Below are positions 1-10,657 of a DNA stretch of 64,000 nt, one piece after another (the first letter of the stretch is position 1; each line of letters opens with the position of its first letter). The translations under genes and the position numbers were made by a program. The stretch comes from Favolaschia claudopus (taxonomy: Eukaryota > Basidiomycota > Agaricomycetes > Agaricales > Mycenaceae). Location of the stretch: NCBI GenBank assembly GCA_037176885.1, contig JAWWNJ010000210.1:62001-126000 (forward strand). The letters run 5' to 3'. The notes under the pieces are model-generated. The model worked only from the letters and a program-made list of their open reading frames with translations. It was not told the origin of the DNA and searched no databases.

Positions 1-117
1 CGTGTTGCGCTCCATTGTTGGGGCTGGCTATCACTTGAACCAACCAACACGTGCGGCTGTTGTGATTGATCCTTATTTCAAACTCCGATCAGTATCTGAG
101 CAGCTCATGTGAGTAGA
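1..117 (+). pseudogene. short hAT-transposase-like fragment
   Basis: The first ~110 bases are open in one frame, which includes the run VVIDPYFKLR before a TGA at about 110. A 'hP..KL' motif of this kind occurs in the middle of many hAT transposases. It is separate from the hAT gene that starts near 490, because the order is wrong for that gene and unrelated repeat sequence lies between. It enters from outside the window, so its extent is unknown. The assignment rests on one short motif. Confidence 0.3.
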
Positions 118-346
118 TTGGTCAACAACCAGAGCAGATAAAGCGCGGGAGATATGTAGAAGGTCTTTGACACCCTGAAGGACAATCCTCCCTTCATCTC
201 AGACTTTTTGACTCCAAGATGAGTATTTTTTTCGCTTTATTTCAGTATCTGACCAAAGACGGCAAGCCGTAACGTGTGGCAGCCGAGCTATGACAGCAGC
301 GCGAAAAGCCGATGTCAGCCGAAAAAGGGCGGATAAACCGTTCCCA
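118..346. other. no gene seen
   Basis: I see no open frame with protein-like character and no clear repeat in this stretch between the hAT-like fragment and the dispersed repeat. Confidence 0.4.
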
Positions 347-478
347 TCATCACCAAAATCAATCAAACGTCAAAAGCTGTCATTGTAATTACCGATTTGG
401 AAACATATCCGTACACAGATCTACACAGATCTACACCTACAAGGACTACGTAGGAACGTCTGGGTTTCCGAGACTAAT
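347..478 (+). repeat. dispersed repeat R1, copy 1
   Basis: This ~130-bp segment is closely matched, in inverse orientation, by 19163-19283. Shared blocks include AATCAATCAAACGTC, GGAAACATATCC and ACAAGGACTA. Copy 1 contains a direct duplication of CAGATCTACA that copy 2 lacks. It lies directly upstream of the recognisable part of the hAT gene. No terminal structure was found, so it may be a fragment of a larger element. Confidence 0.65.
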
Positions 479-967
479 CTTCGCGAAGTCGAAGCTCGCC
501 ATCTGAATTGATTCAAGTCGATCAATCTGGTCGAGAACAGCGATTTTCGCAATTTGTTGCTCTTTCTACGGGAGTCGTTGGCTGATGAAGATATTCCACA
601 CCGCACAAAACTTCGCAGTCGGATCATTGATGCTTGGACGCTGTACTACGGAGAACTCAAGGCTGCTCTGCAGGTCATTTTTGTCGCCCTCTTGTCTACT
701 CATAGCTTTTACTCATTAAAATTTAGGCGTCTCTGGGGAATATCAGCTTCACCGCTGATATCTGGAGCTCCAAGGGTTTGCATCCCTACCTGGCTCTCAC
801 CGCGCACTGGCTTGGCCACAGAAAGGAAGACAATCAAGTCGTTTTGCGCCAAGCCCTGTTAGCGTTCCGACGTGTTCGGGGTGCACACAGTGGACATCGC
901 CTCGCACGGATTGTGTTCAACATCCTCAAAAATGCCGGGATACTCGAGAAAGTAAGCATGCATGACT

Positions 968-1155
968 AGGGGAGCTCAATTCTTAGCTCGTCAGCTTGTC
1001 TCGTCCAGAAAATGATTAATTCGGTGATGGATTGATCAAAATATGACGCAGAGTGGAGCCACAGGCGGAGTGAGATCATAGTCTCATCAGCTCATCAGGG
1101 AATTAATTAATTTTTTGGACGGGACGAGCTGACGAGCTAAGAATTGAGCACCCCT
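968..1155. mobile_element. MITE family M1, copy 1, in hAT intron
   Basis: 188-bp element with ~38-bp terminal inverted repeats starting AGGGGAGCTCAATTCTTAGC and ending with the complement (GAATTGAGCACCCCT). Flanked by 3-bp direct repeats ACT (965-967 and 1156-1158). It lies inside the intron 952-1195 of the hAT gene. Without it the intron would be 53 bp, the local norm. A 3-bp duplication with G-rich ends would fit a PIF/Harbinger-like or CACTA-like origin, but no coding partner is seen. Confidence 0.88.
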
Positions 1156-3024
1156 ACTTGTTTTCCCTTTGCTCTGTTCCTGATGGAATTGAAAGGTTGG
1201 CCATTTCACGCTCGACAATGCATCCAACAACGGGTCGATGCTAGCGCATCTCGGCAAGCTGCTGCTTGAGGAGGGGATTATGTTTGACGAAAAGAACAAC
1301 TACATACGGTGCTTTGCTCACGTCATCAATTTATGTTCTCAAGCCGTTATCAAGGTCATGGAGAAGGACGACAACGATCCTACCTATTCAGATTCCGATA
1401 CCAGCACCGCAACGGAAACCGATTCATCCGATGCTCCACCTCCGGTCACGCGGATCACCCGCACCAAGAAGAAGGCCGGCCCAATCCGTCGTGCACGCAA
1501 GACTGTCGCCTTCATCCGCAAATCGGGTCAGCGCCGAGACCTGCTTCAAGACATCATTGCAAAAGGCAACCGAAACGGAGATTGGACTGTGAGCGAATCA
1601 GATTTTGAGCCGGTGACCCTTGGACTCGTTACTGTCTTACCGGACGCAAAAACACGATGGGACTCGGTTTTTTATATGCTACGCCGGCTACGATACCTCC
1701 GGCAGGTGAGTTCAAATCATTTTACTAATTAGACTTCGTTCCGCTCATTAGTTTCACTTAGCCCATCTATACATTTTTTGCTCTGAAGACCCGCGATGTT
1801 CGAACATTCGCTCACCAACTCGGGGACGAACACTGGAATACATTGGAGATGATGGAGTTGATTCTCGAGGTACAGATCCTCTTCGGCTCCTGCTACTGTT
1901 CTGACGTCCGTTCAGCAACCCCATACCGTGCAAACAGCCATGTCCTCTGAGAACATGCCGATTTTGGCCGGCGCCATCCCGTCCTTCGAGCTGTTTGTCA
2001 GTGCATGGAAGGCAATGTTGAATGATCCTGATCTCCGCACTGCAAACGTCGGACGATTCATCAATCCCGGCTTGGCAATCGCAGCAAAGTATTATGACAA
2101 AATGGGAGACACCAATGCGTATATCATTTCAATGTGTAATTATCTTTCTATCCTCATCTACTTTGTTTGACGATTTTAATTTCAACTCGCAGTCATCAAT
2201 CCCTGTATTCGGTTCGAATGGATCAGGAAAGACTGGTCCGGAAGCGATCGAGACAAGGCGAGGAAGATCATCCTCGAAAAGGTGCGGTATTTCATAATCT
2301 TCATTCTTTTCCTCTGGCAATATTCACATATCAATTCTAGCTTCGAACTTACGAAGACGCGGACAATGATGCTCCGGCATCCGACTCACCGCTGAACTCC
2401 GGCTCCAGCTCGCGCCCATCTTCCCGTCCTCATTCCAGGTCTGGGACACCTGCTGCTGCACATGCCGGGATAGCGAGAGCTGCTGCCCGATTTCGCAATG
2501 TTTCCCAGTCGCTCGATTTCTCGGATTCTGGGAATGTTGGCGCTGTGATCCAAACTGTCGAAGACGAGATGAAGCACTACATGAGCAGCCCAATACCGTC
2601 CCGGCAGCAGACAGACATGATCGGTCAGTACACTCTCCTTGCGCAATACACACACTACTCCTAACAATGCCCGTTCATCTAGAATCATGGGAAGTCAACG
2701 TGGCCGAGGATTTATCTTCTATTCTGCGATTACGCTCCTATTCAAGCGACATCTGTTCCATCTGAACGGGTTTTCTCTTCATCTGCCGAGACTGATACCA
2801 AGCGGCGCAATCGGATTAGTCCCATTCTGATGGAGGCGTTGCAGATGCTGAAATTCAACTTCAAAAAATCGCGACTCAACTTCATGTCGGGATGGCAATC
2901 CCATCCCATCCAGCTGCGGAAGACGACGAAGATTGGCTGAGACAGCTAGCTGCGAGTACAGAACTGGAAAGAGCTGGTGCTCGTTCCCAGATTGCATTTT
3001 CTATGGACTTTGCGGACAATGAGT

Positions 3025-4785
3025 CCCAGTGAAAATCCCTTCTGGGCTGGTCTGCCCCGATACGCTGCAATCTGTGCACTTTCGGATCGCAGATTTGAGC
3101 ATTTCAGCCCATCCGTCAACACCTCAGAACAGAAAATATAGACTTTTTTTCTGGGCTGGCATGCTCCAATATGCTCAGCTATGCTATGCTCTGCGCTGGT
3201 CTGTCCTATGTGAATCCGCTCAATTAATTGAATATAATTGAATAAAATCCAATATTTTTCAATTCCACTACCTAATACACGATTCGAGAAATAGGAAAAA
3301 GACGCCAAGTCCCACAAAAGACGCCAAGTCCCACCGTCCGCTACAAAGTCCAATCTCCCGCGTCCTCTACCCTCTCCCGCCAGAATAAAGTCCTGTTACC
3401 AGAGGGCAAGATCAGCGGCAGTAAAACTTCTAGCAGACAGGCAAGCTTACCCTGTCAACCAGCTTATTTCCATCGGCCGATTTCTCGCGTCCGTTCATTG
3501 TCAAAGATAAGACTCGTCTTGCTATAAGACGGTGTTAGCGCAGGTATACCAAGCACGAAAACCACCATTACCCGCAGAATCATAGCAACCGGCAGGCCAC
3601 AAACCATCCAAGGGCACGCCCATGAAGAACAGCGTAAACATGGGGTGATGCCGATAAAGAGACGGCTTACCTCTTCTAGCCCCAGTCGTCTTTCGCTCGA
3701 CGGTGACGCTATAAACAACAGATCAGTGATTCGGAGGGGAAGGGAGCCGATACCATTGTCCACTCACACGAAGCGTGGCGCCGTAAGACTAGATTATTGG
3801 AGCCCCCGCCGGCGCGAATGGAGAGCATAGCGCTTCAGAATGAGATAATACCTATGAGGTGTTAGCTGTCAGCATAAGTGGTGGAAGAAGAAATGGCACC
3901 GAATACGAAACAAAAGGAAGCAGAACTATTGGCATCTGCCGCGCCTGAAGAGTATCAGTACGGTTTCTACAGGAAAGGAAGACGAGGTGAAGAACCAGGT
4001 AACGTACAAGCGAAGTGATATGGTGGGAGAAGGAGGAGACCGAGGTTCAAAGAACAAGACGGAAAGAACGATATATGTTCGGCCAACACCTCGAAGGAGG
4101 CGACGGCAGGCTGGCGGAAGGCGCGCCGACGGTGATTAGATAGAGCGAAAGAGAGGAAAATCAAGAAAGAACGAGGCCGCACCTTTTCCGTTGTCAATGC
4201 TCGTCTGTCCCGTGGCCGCCGCTAAAGAGTGCGTGAATCGCCCTGGGAAGAGTGTCACCGCCGTGGTATTCTTGACGAAGAATTGACTTTGTAGTATCCT
4301 ACAGTGGGACGCGTCACAAATCAGCGGCGAGATGAAGTGCGAACGACAAAGATTTACCAATACGACATGGCGCGGGAGAGCTTGAATTGTGCAGGGAGCA
4401 GGCTTCGCAGGTGGGGGCGCCGGGCAGCTTGCTATCGGGAGTATCAAAGGCGAACGTAGGGAAGAAAGCGAACAGATAACGCGGACGGACAACGGACTAC
4501 GGGATAGGACTTGGAGATGGTGGTGGTACGGGAACAAGATGCATTTCAAACTCCGACCGTCTCCCGGCGCGTCTTGGACGTGTTCCCACGCTGCGTTTTG
4601 CCGTCGAAAGCGCATTCCGAAGTCGGGTGCAAGTCGGTTGCCAAGACTTTCATTGAGAAATTGTCAGTTTCTCGGGATAAATATAGAATTCTTGGGTATT
4701 CTGATATGCTGTTCAGCAGATTTCAGCAGATGCAGCAGATCTGCCCATGTTTGAGCATATCCGCCCAGACGGGATTTTCACTGGG
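3025..4785. mobile_element. TIR element with 7-bp TSD (family S7), copy 1
   Basis: 1761-bp insertion with ends CCCAGTGAAAATCCC at 3025 and the reverse complement GGGATTTTCACTGGG ending at 4785. Both ends are followed inward by related sequence (CTGGGC..). It is flanked by the exact 7-bp direct repeat AATGAGT (3018-3024 and 4786-4792). Removing it restores the hAT reading frame through ...DNE-Y... to a stop. No transposase was recognised inside. The minus strand has open stretches with intron-like signals, annotated separately. A copy with the same ends and a 7-bp duplication lies at 32261-32886. Confidence 0.85.
3464..4615 (-). other. possible minus-strand cargo gene in S7 element
   Basis: Minus-strand open stretches of 99 codons (3464-3763) and 159 codons (4136-4615) occur inside the element, with plausible GT..AG introns. 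One example is the intron with donor GTAAATC just after a short ATG exon near 4370, ending ...CACTGTAG. A hydrophobic run (MILRVMVVFVLGIPAL) appears in the 3464-3763 frame. I recognise no domain. These could be exons of a cargo gene or chance frames in GC-rich sequence. Confidence 0.2.
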
Positions 4786-4929
4786 AATGAGTACATAGAT
4801 ATGCCTGAGGACGGAACTGTACAACGTTAATCGTTATTTATGCGTTCTGCCAACATGTAACTACATCCCCCATATGTTATCAAGACCTCTGTTGCGATCC
4901 ATGCCGTCTTCTGTTAGAATTACAAAAAC

Positions 4930-5062
4930 TCGCTGGCTTGAGCGACTTGAGTCGACTTCGAGCGACTTCAAGCGACTCGGATACATCCGAGTCAAGTCGA
5001 GTCAAGTCGACTTGCTCCCGAAGTCGACTTTTCAAGTCGAGACTCGACTTCCCGAGCATCGG
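4930..5062. repeat. GAGTCGACTT-rich inverted/tandem tract
   Basis: About 130 bp made of short variants of CGACTTGAGTCGACTTC and its complement, so it is both tandem and self-complementary. It resembles the ends of the 8-bp-TSD element at 24471-24939, which is rich in ACTCGAGTC. No clean ends or target duplication could be set here, so it may be a truncated relative. Confidence 0.5.
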
Positions 5063-5109
5063 CAACATTAGAGGGAAAAGAAGGCAAGAAAGATTACGGA
5101 AACAATTAC

Positions 5110-5238
5110 GTCATCCATCATTAACCTTAATTAAGGCTTAGGAGGGCTTAGGTCGGTTCTCGACTGAAGCTAAGGCCTGAACTTAAGGGCAAATTAACCC
5201 TTAACTTAAGTTAAGACTTAACCCTTAAGTCCAACACT
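5110..5238. mobile_element. right end of a CAGTGTTG-type MITE, truncated
   Basis: This tract of TTAAG/CTTAA repeats ends CTTAAGTCCAACACTG at 5238, nearly the same terminus as the element ending at 21888 (CTTAAGTACAACACTG). That element has an 8-bp target duplication. Here the opposite end was not found, so only a right-hand remnant is annotated. Its end marks where the neighbouring Tnp2 frame stops. Confidence 0.55.
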
Positions 5239-7449
5239 GTCCGAGCCCACCGTACGACCGATCCGTGCCATCCATCTGCGAGGTCCTGGCCAAATTCCGT
5301 CTCGATGTTATCCCAAAGAAGAGAGCGGGGCCAAGACCGTAGAAGTATAACATGAACTCCCAAGCCTTGTATCCGCTTGAAATCTTCTCTGCGGGATTGC
5401 GAGGTGGGCGGTCGAATGAGCCGGGAATGTACTTCGTAGTTTCTGCAACCACCTGTCCGTGTTGTTTCCAGGTTTCATCCGTTAAAACCGCCCAGTCCCA
5501 GTCATTCGTGCTGTCGCTAGGACGGCTACAGTCAAATTTTCCGCGCCAAAGTGGGATCATCAGGTCGGGAAGGTTGAGAGCAGGTGCGTGCATGAAGTCG
5601 AGAGCGAGGGAAGCCGGTAGGCCGAGAGTATGGCCAGCAGGGAGGCCGCTCAAGATACACGGTTTCGAGATCCCGGTTTCCAAGCGACGTTTCTCGTAAT
5701 CGGTCTTGTTCCTCGCTTGACCAACATACTTGACGTTGTTTTGATATCGCTTCGCAGCCTGCTCGGGATCGAAGTCGTCTAGGAGAGGGCCGAGTTGAAC
5801 GTCTTCATGGTCGCAGCCGTTAACATCGTAATTGTGAGGTGTGAAGCGCACCGGATAGTAATGCGAACCCCCGACTTTATGGCGTCCCGTCATTGGGCAG
5901 TAAACCCGGCATCGTTTCTTCCCATGATGTCCTACACAACCACTCAACGCCGCCATTCCAGGACCATCTGCACACTCAAGTGCGAGAAACGGGTGAGAGG
6001 TGTAAACCTCGTCGTCGAGAGCATCCCACTTCAATCCTTCGTGTTGCAATGCCGCGAGGTGGTAGAAGCCGGGGTAAACGAAACTGTCAAGATCTTTCGG
6101 TTTGCCGGGTCCTGGGATGATAACCTGCGGAAGGATTCCTCGCTTCTTGTAGCGCGTTTGAATGGGCCGATCGGCAACGATCGGCAACGATCGAGACCGA
6201 TCCAGCAATCAGAAGTTTTGTTCCGGTAGAGTTGAGCCGTCGATAGATGTGAAGAGTACAATGTCGTGCTCCAAGATTTTGCCTTCGTCAACGGCATCAA
6301 GGTAGTCGCTTCCGTCGAAGAAATTTGTGTATGGCGATGTTTTTATCCCTCCAGAATCCTCCAGCTCTGCCAGTACTTCCTCCGTATGACGCTGGCGATA
6401 TCTAAGTTCGGTAGCACCCTCGGGAGATCGACGGAGCGCCTGAAGCTGCGGTCCCAGCGGGAAGGTTTGGAATTGTTTACGCGGAACTTTAGCTTTGGTG
6501 TATTTCGGATCGTAGCGTTGCTCTCCGCAGTAGGTGCATACAGTCAGATCACTGAAAGGTCCAGTATAGCCGATGCAAGAGTTGATACACATGTTGCGCA
6601 TCATGGGGTCAATGCCGCTAAGCAGGGAGACCAATTTTTTCACTTGGTGATACGACATGAGTGCACTCTCTGGATAACGACGAAGAATGGCGGAGCGGAT
6701 GGAGTTGTAGGTTTCCACGGAGGCATTTGCGATGGAAAGAAAGATGTCGAGGGCGAGTCGTTCGTCGGCGTCGAGTTCTGGGACACCGCGTGGAGGATTT
6801 CGTAGGCGTTCAATCAACTCTGGATCCAATCGCTCGGTATTGTCGTCGAGGCTGGCGTTCCGTAAGTTGTCGATGAACTTGTTGGTTATTGTGAATTCAA
6901 TGCGTCAGGTGAATTTGGGGGCGGGGAAGCAGGAGGATCGAAATCCCGCCTCGAAGTAGGCTCGTTCTGGTTTTGAATCCATTCAACGACTGCATACACA
7001 CAAAAAACACAACCTACCCGACCGGGGGAGTTAGCGGTGCTATTGTTTGTGTCTGGACTAACAGGATCCTCGTTGTCGCGGTGGTCAAACGGCATGTCCT
7101 TGCCAATGAGATAAGAACTGTAAGTTAAAGCATCGGAGAAACAACAAACCTCTAGCTCAGAGACAGATTCCTCGTGTCTAGCTCTAGCAGAACGCGACTG
7201 AGTCGATGCGGCGCGTCTCGGAGATTTTCTTCGAGGCTTCTTTTTCGGAGGTTCCAATCCTTTTTCGATGCGTTGGTGACGAGAGTAAGTCTGCTGAGGT
7301 ACCTCTACCCCAAACACTCCGCAGTACTTTGAGCATGTGCAGATGTAAATGGACTCGTCCTCTTCCGTGTTCGTACTCGTCGAAGCCTGTGGCGGAATGG
7401 CACTGCGAGATTGGGCAGCCGCCCGTGCTTTGCTTGTCTTCGGGGCCAT
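5239..7449 (-). pseudogene. Tnp2-type (CACTA/EnSpm) transposase, C-terminally truncated
   Basis: The ATG at 7447-7449 begins a basic N-terminus (KKKPRRKSPRR) with C/H residues that could form a zinc-binding element. Likely small introns lie near 7100-7150 and 7000-7015. After a frameshift near 6888 the frame runs through DPELIERLRN, CTYCGEQRYDP and FPLGPQLQALRRSPEGA to SIDGS. A second shift near 6220 leads to SDCWI, IPGPGKPKDLDSF, ADGPGMAALSG, GSHYYP, NLPDLMIPLWRG and GSFDRPPRNPAEKISSGYKA. This order matches Agaricomycete Tnp2-family transposases, which move CACTA elements. It stops at ~5240, against the remnant of a MITE, and lacks the C-terminal part expected for the family. A 10-bp tandem duplication (GATCGGCAAC, 6174-6193) lies close to the second shift. 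Confidence 0.85.
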
Positions 7450-7479
7450 GCCAGGACTCGGAGCGAAGCAGTAAAGATA

Positions 7480-7600
7480 CAGTGGCGTCTGATGCCACCC
7501 CTAAAAATAGAACAGCCCATTTCTGTAACTTTTGATGCAAGTGGAGTCGATTGGGGCCCCATCATTTTTTTGGGGGTGGCATCAGATCCCGCCGCCACTG
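7480..7600. mobile_element. Tc1/mariner-like MITE, 121 bp
   Basis: Ends CAGTGGCGTCTGATGCCACC (7480) and GGTGGCATCAGATCCC...CCACTG (7600) are inverted, with TA on both sides (7478-7479, 7601-7602). A CAGTG start with TA duplication is typical of Tc1/mariner-type elements. It sits 30 bp upstream of the Tnp2 ATG. A partial copy in the opposite orientation is at 16344-16397. Confidence 0.8.
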
Positions 7601-7602
7601 TA

Positions 7603-8790
7603 CCAAGTCGAAAAAGCGCGTGACCCTGGCAGCGGCGAATTCGCCCACTCCCTGCTCAGAGTAAAGTATGTTTTGTCGTTGTATTGTGGTAAGATTGATA
7701 CAAATTAAGGCTGGTCAATATTTTTTTGGGCAAGCCGATATACGCCGATGCCGGCTAAGACGGTGTTTTCACTGGGCGTCACCACTCAAAAGGGGGTTGC
7801 CGGGCTGCGCCTTCAGTGACCGTCCTATAGCCCTTAAAAGTGGTTCGGCGGACCCTATAGGCCTTCTTAAGGGCAAAGGCCAATAGCTATAGGACCTTTT
7901 AGGGCTATAGATGTCACGTGTTAGCGCATGGGCCCGCATTTTTTCGGGGCAAAAAACCCTTGAAAAATCGTCAAAATTTACCTTCACACCTCGTGAATTA
8001 CTGCTCGGCACGTCAAGCAATGCCAATTCCTGACCTCCTTGATTGGGGCGAGAACATGTGACTCTATAGGCCTTCTAGAGGCCTTTAACACTGTCCGAGA
8101 ATTGCTAGAGGCCTGATTAATGATTATAGCCCTGCTATAGGGCTATAGCACTATCAGTCTCCTACCCAGCCTCACTTCCGAGTGTTGGGGAGTCACTGAG
8201 GGCGTATTCACTGTAAATTCACTATGTGTAATATTGATTGACAAATCTGATCTTATTACTCCCGAACTTCAAACCCCCAACACTCTCCAGGGGGTTTTTT
8301 TTCCAATGTACTGGGTCCCGTGATGAAAAACGCGAAAAAGAAAGAAAGAAGAGGGAGAAAAAGAGAGAACTCATGACGCTTGGCCACAGTGTTCTGGGTT
8401 GATACAAGTGTATAGCATTGAGTGCTTGCAGATCAATTGCTAGGCTAATCTGTTCTCAGATTATTCAGACTTGGTATCAGCGAACAATTTATAATTTTCT
8501 CTTCATTGAAACAAGGCAATAGATGGTAGACACAGATAAGAAGTAGAGATACAAAGCGCTATGCGCGAAGGTTCGTATCCGAGTTCGAGAATGCATCAAA
8601 ACCACTCGCAACGCCCCCGTTCGCGCTCGTAGTGTTGGCGGCAAAGGCAAGTCGAATTCGAGGTGCGGCGGGAGCTGTGCAGTAGGCCATCTATGTGAAG
8701 CCAGACATTAGACTCGTGACCAGTCTGTATACGAAATGCAACGATTTTTATATTGGGGAGGGTCGTTGCCGTATACACTCTGTACCGTGG
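7603..8790. other. intergenic; S7-like end and palindrome-rich tract
   Basis: No gene seen. GACGGTGTTTTCACTGGG at about 7759-7776 resembles the right end of the S7 family (GGGATTTTCACTGGG), but no partner end or duplication was found. From 7820 to 8160 the sequence repeatedly uses CTATAGGGCTATAG and AGGCCT palindromes. CACTGTCCGAG at ~8092 repeats a word found at 5234. Confidence 0.45.
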
Positions 8791-8799
8791 AACTCTGTG

Positions 8800-9462
8800 T
8801 GCAAAGAAACCGTAGAAATCCTCGAGATCGTCAGTTTGGTGAGTTGTTCTGTATATCGAGGCGACTGTCTTTTCTCACAGAGCTTAGCCTGAAGAGTACT
8901 TCGACGCTTACCTCGTTCCTCTTCCTAACCTTCGTATACTTCACCTTCGCCTCAACTTCATGGATGGTGCCCCAATTCCCCAGTTGGCCCACATTGTGCA
9001 ATCTTCCAAACGTCTTCGTACAATTGTCTTGTCTTATGTCACTTTTGGTGATATTTCTGACACTGAGAAAGCCAACTTTGTGAAACTTGATTCTGCGCTT
9101 CAATCCATGATGCTGCCGTCGCAGCATGCCGTCGAATTTACGCTATGCGCGGAAGATACCACGGAAGAAAATCTATCAAGTGTGCTGTCCACAATGCAAG
9201 CTAGTAGCGTGGTAAGCGAGCATACAATTCAGTGGGCAACTCTATTCAGGAGTATTTCAAGGTGCGCATCAGCTCAGAATCAGACTTTGAATCATCCGTG
9301 GCCAACATATGGTGGCAAGTGCGTCACCTCTTGCCCCAAACCTATTCAATGCTCACCTATTTTGCAGAAGACCATTTATCTACCGGAAGAGAGTTTTTAA
9401 AGTGCTTTTCTTGTGACGCCGGCAAAATACCGACGGAGTTTGAACTCAATGATGTGACGTGA
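8800..9462 (+). pseudogene. possible F-box/LRR-type protein remnant
   Basis: An open frame covers about 8892-9210 and reads LPNLRILHLRLNFMDG, a leucine-rich pattern common in basidiomycete F-box proteins. Those proteins recruit substrates to SCF ubiquitin ligases. A good intron (GTAAGC..TTCAAG, 9211-9260) joins it to a second exon ending ...FELNDVT and a stop at 9462. Upstream, an intron-like stretch (8838-8880) is followed by an in-frame TGA before the LRR-like part, so the 5' half is broken or misread. No F-box motif is visible. A small intact gene starting at the ATG at 8960 is possible. Confidence 0.45.
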
Positions 9463-10657
9463 TCTGTCAATCATCGCGTCATCGCGCTCATTTTCTCTCT
9501 TCCCTTTCTTTCGTCTCTTCTCTCTCTCACTCACGCCGCTGGCCGCTGCTCAACATTCGTCAATTGTTCTGTGTGTTTCTGGGACAAAACTTTCTTCAAA
9601 AATCTCGGCCTCGCCTCTCTGCATTCGACTCAATGTCAACTGAATTCACCGTTGCTATTTCTATCGATCTCTCGACGAATCCAACTGTCTACAGAGCTGC
9701 GAAGATGTTCTACATTCTACCTTTCTTCTAACTTTGAATTCAAGATTTTGTTTCATCTGCTGTGATTGGAAAATAAAGCGTTATTCAAATGCAAGGTGTT
9801 TTTGTTCTGGTTGAATTTACTCCGGTCGACTCTACTGGAAGGCACCTCCGCCTTTGCCCTCGCTGCTCCTTTCTGCTACTCTATATATGCCTTACGGTAC
9901 CCGGCACCGTTGAACGTGTTGAAGTCGCAAATGCCCCGCAGACACGAATTCGCGTATTGTGCTGCGTTTGCGACTGCAGCATCCTTCACGGCTCCCTCGA
10001 CATTCACTGATCCACAACTCTGTTTCCTGCGCACCTATAGTGTACCGCTTAGGTCTTTGAGAAGTCCAGGAGCTCGAGATCTGCCTCTTGCGCGGGATAG
10101 AACGGAAACAGATATTTTGCAGCCGGTCCACAGACTTTTTCGAGGATTCAACATGCAGCCACGCATCCCAGACCGAATTTGATGGTCGCTGGTGCCAGCA
10201 AAGGACGGGTGCACAGTCCATCAACCTGACATGTGAAACGTCCCTCTGACAAGCAAGTCAAACCTCGGCCCCGCAGAGTGCGCAGAGGAGTGTGGAGCAA
10301 AAAGAGTTTAGAAAGAAGTCTTCAAGTGTAGCCAGATACCGAGATTGGTGGCAGAGCGAGTAGGCGGCGGCGTCAACGAGAAAACGATAGAGAACGATGA
10401 ACTCGAATCAAATGTGAATCTGGTGTATTGGAGGCAAGGTAGAATTGTACATTATACAATAGTGTCGCAAATTTACTCTATTTATTGTGTTACCGGGCCC
10501 GGTCGTGCCCGGTCGGTTGTTATCGGGGGGTGTCGGGCTATTGGCCCGACAGCTGCGTCATAGGGTGGACTCGGGGACTATCGGTCACTATCGTGCCCGA
10601 CGACCCGACAGGCCCTATAACCCACTATCGGGCACGGTCTCGAAAGCCTACCAAATA
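9463..10657. other. no assignable gene; GC-rich inverted tract
   Basis: Two plus-strand frames (9459-9731 and 9766-10182, 138 codons) are open but show no recognisable motif. 10490-10640 is rich in CCCGACA/TGTCGGGC and CCGGGC words in both orientations, so it can fold. Nothing else seen. Confidence 0.35.

Larger units (their letters stand above)
490..4830 (+). pseudogene. hAT-superfamily transposase, decayed, interrupted twice
   Basis: Exons read approximately 490-673, 727-951, 1196-1705, 1789-1869, 1916-2135, 2193-2281, 2341-2626 and 2685-3024, then 4793-4830. hAT hallmarks in order: DEDIPHRTKLR (near 585), FTADIWSS (near 745), FTLDNASNNGS (near 1207), IRCFAHVINL (near 1303), DAKTRWDS (near 1645), INPCIRFEWIRKDW (near 2196), and the dimerisation-region motif SVPSERVFSSSAETDTKRRN (near 2750). 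The predicted enzyme would move a hAT element by DDE chemistry with a C-terminal dimer domain. One frameshift is needed near 2700 and another near 2885. The intron at 952-1195 holds a MITE. The last exon is split by the element at 3025-4785, and the frame resumes cleanly after it to a TAA at 4828. The N-terminal BED-finger region is not visible. Non-functional as it stands. Confidence 0.85.

Noticed and set aside
5110..5238. TTAAGG/CCTTAA tracts as telomeric repeats
   Set aside because: They are irregular, lack (TTAGGG)n order, and match the ends of an 8-bp-TSD element found complete at 19413-21888.
9766..10224. Overlapping 138-codon plus and 110-codon minus frames as a gene
   Set aside because: Both frames are open in the same GC-rich DNA, neither has motifs or clear introns, and there is no way to choose between them.
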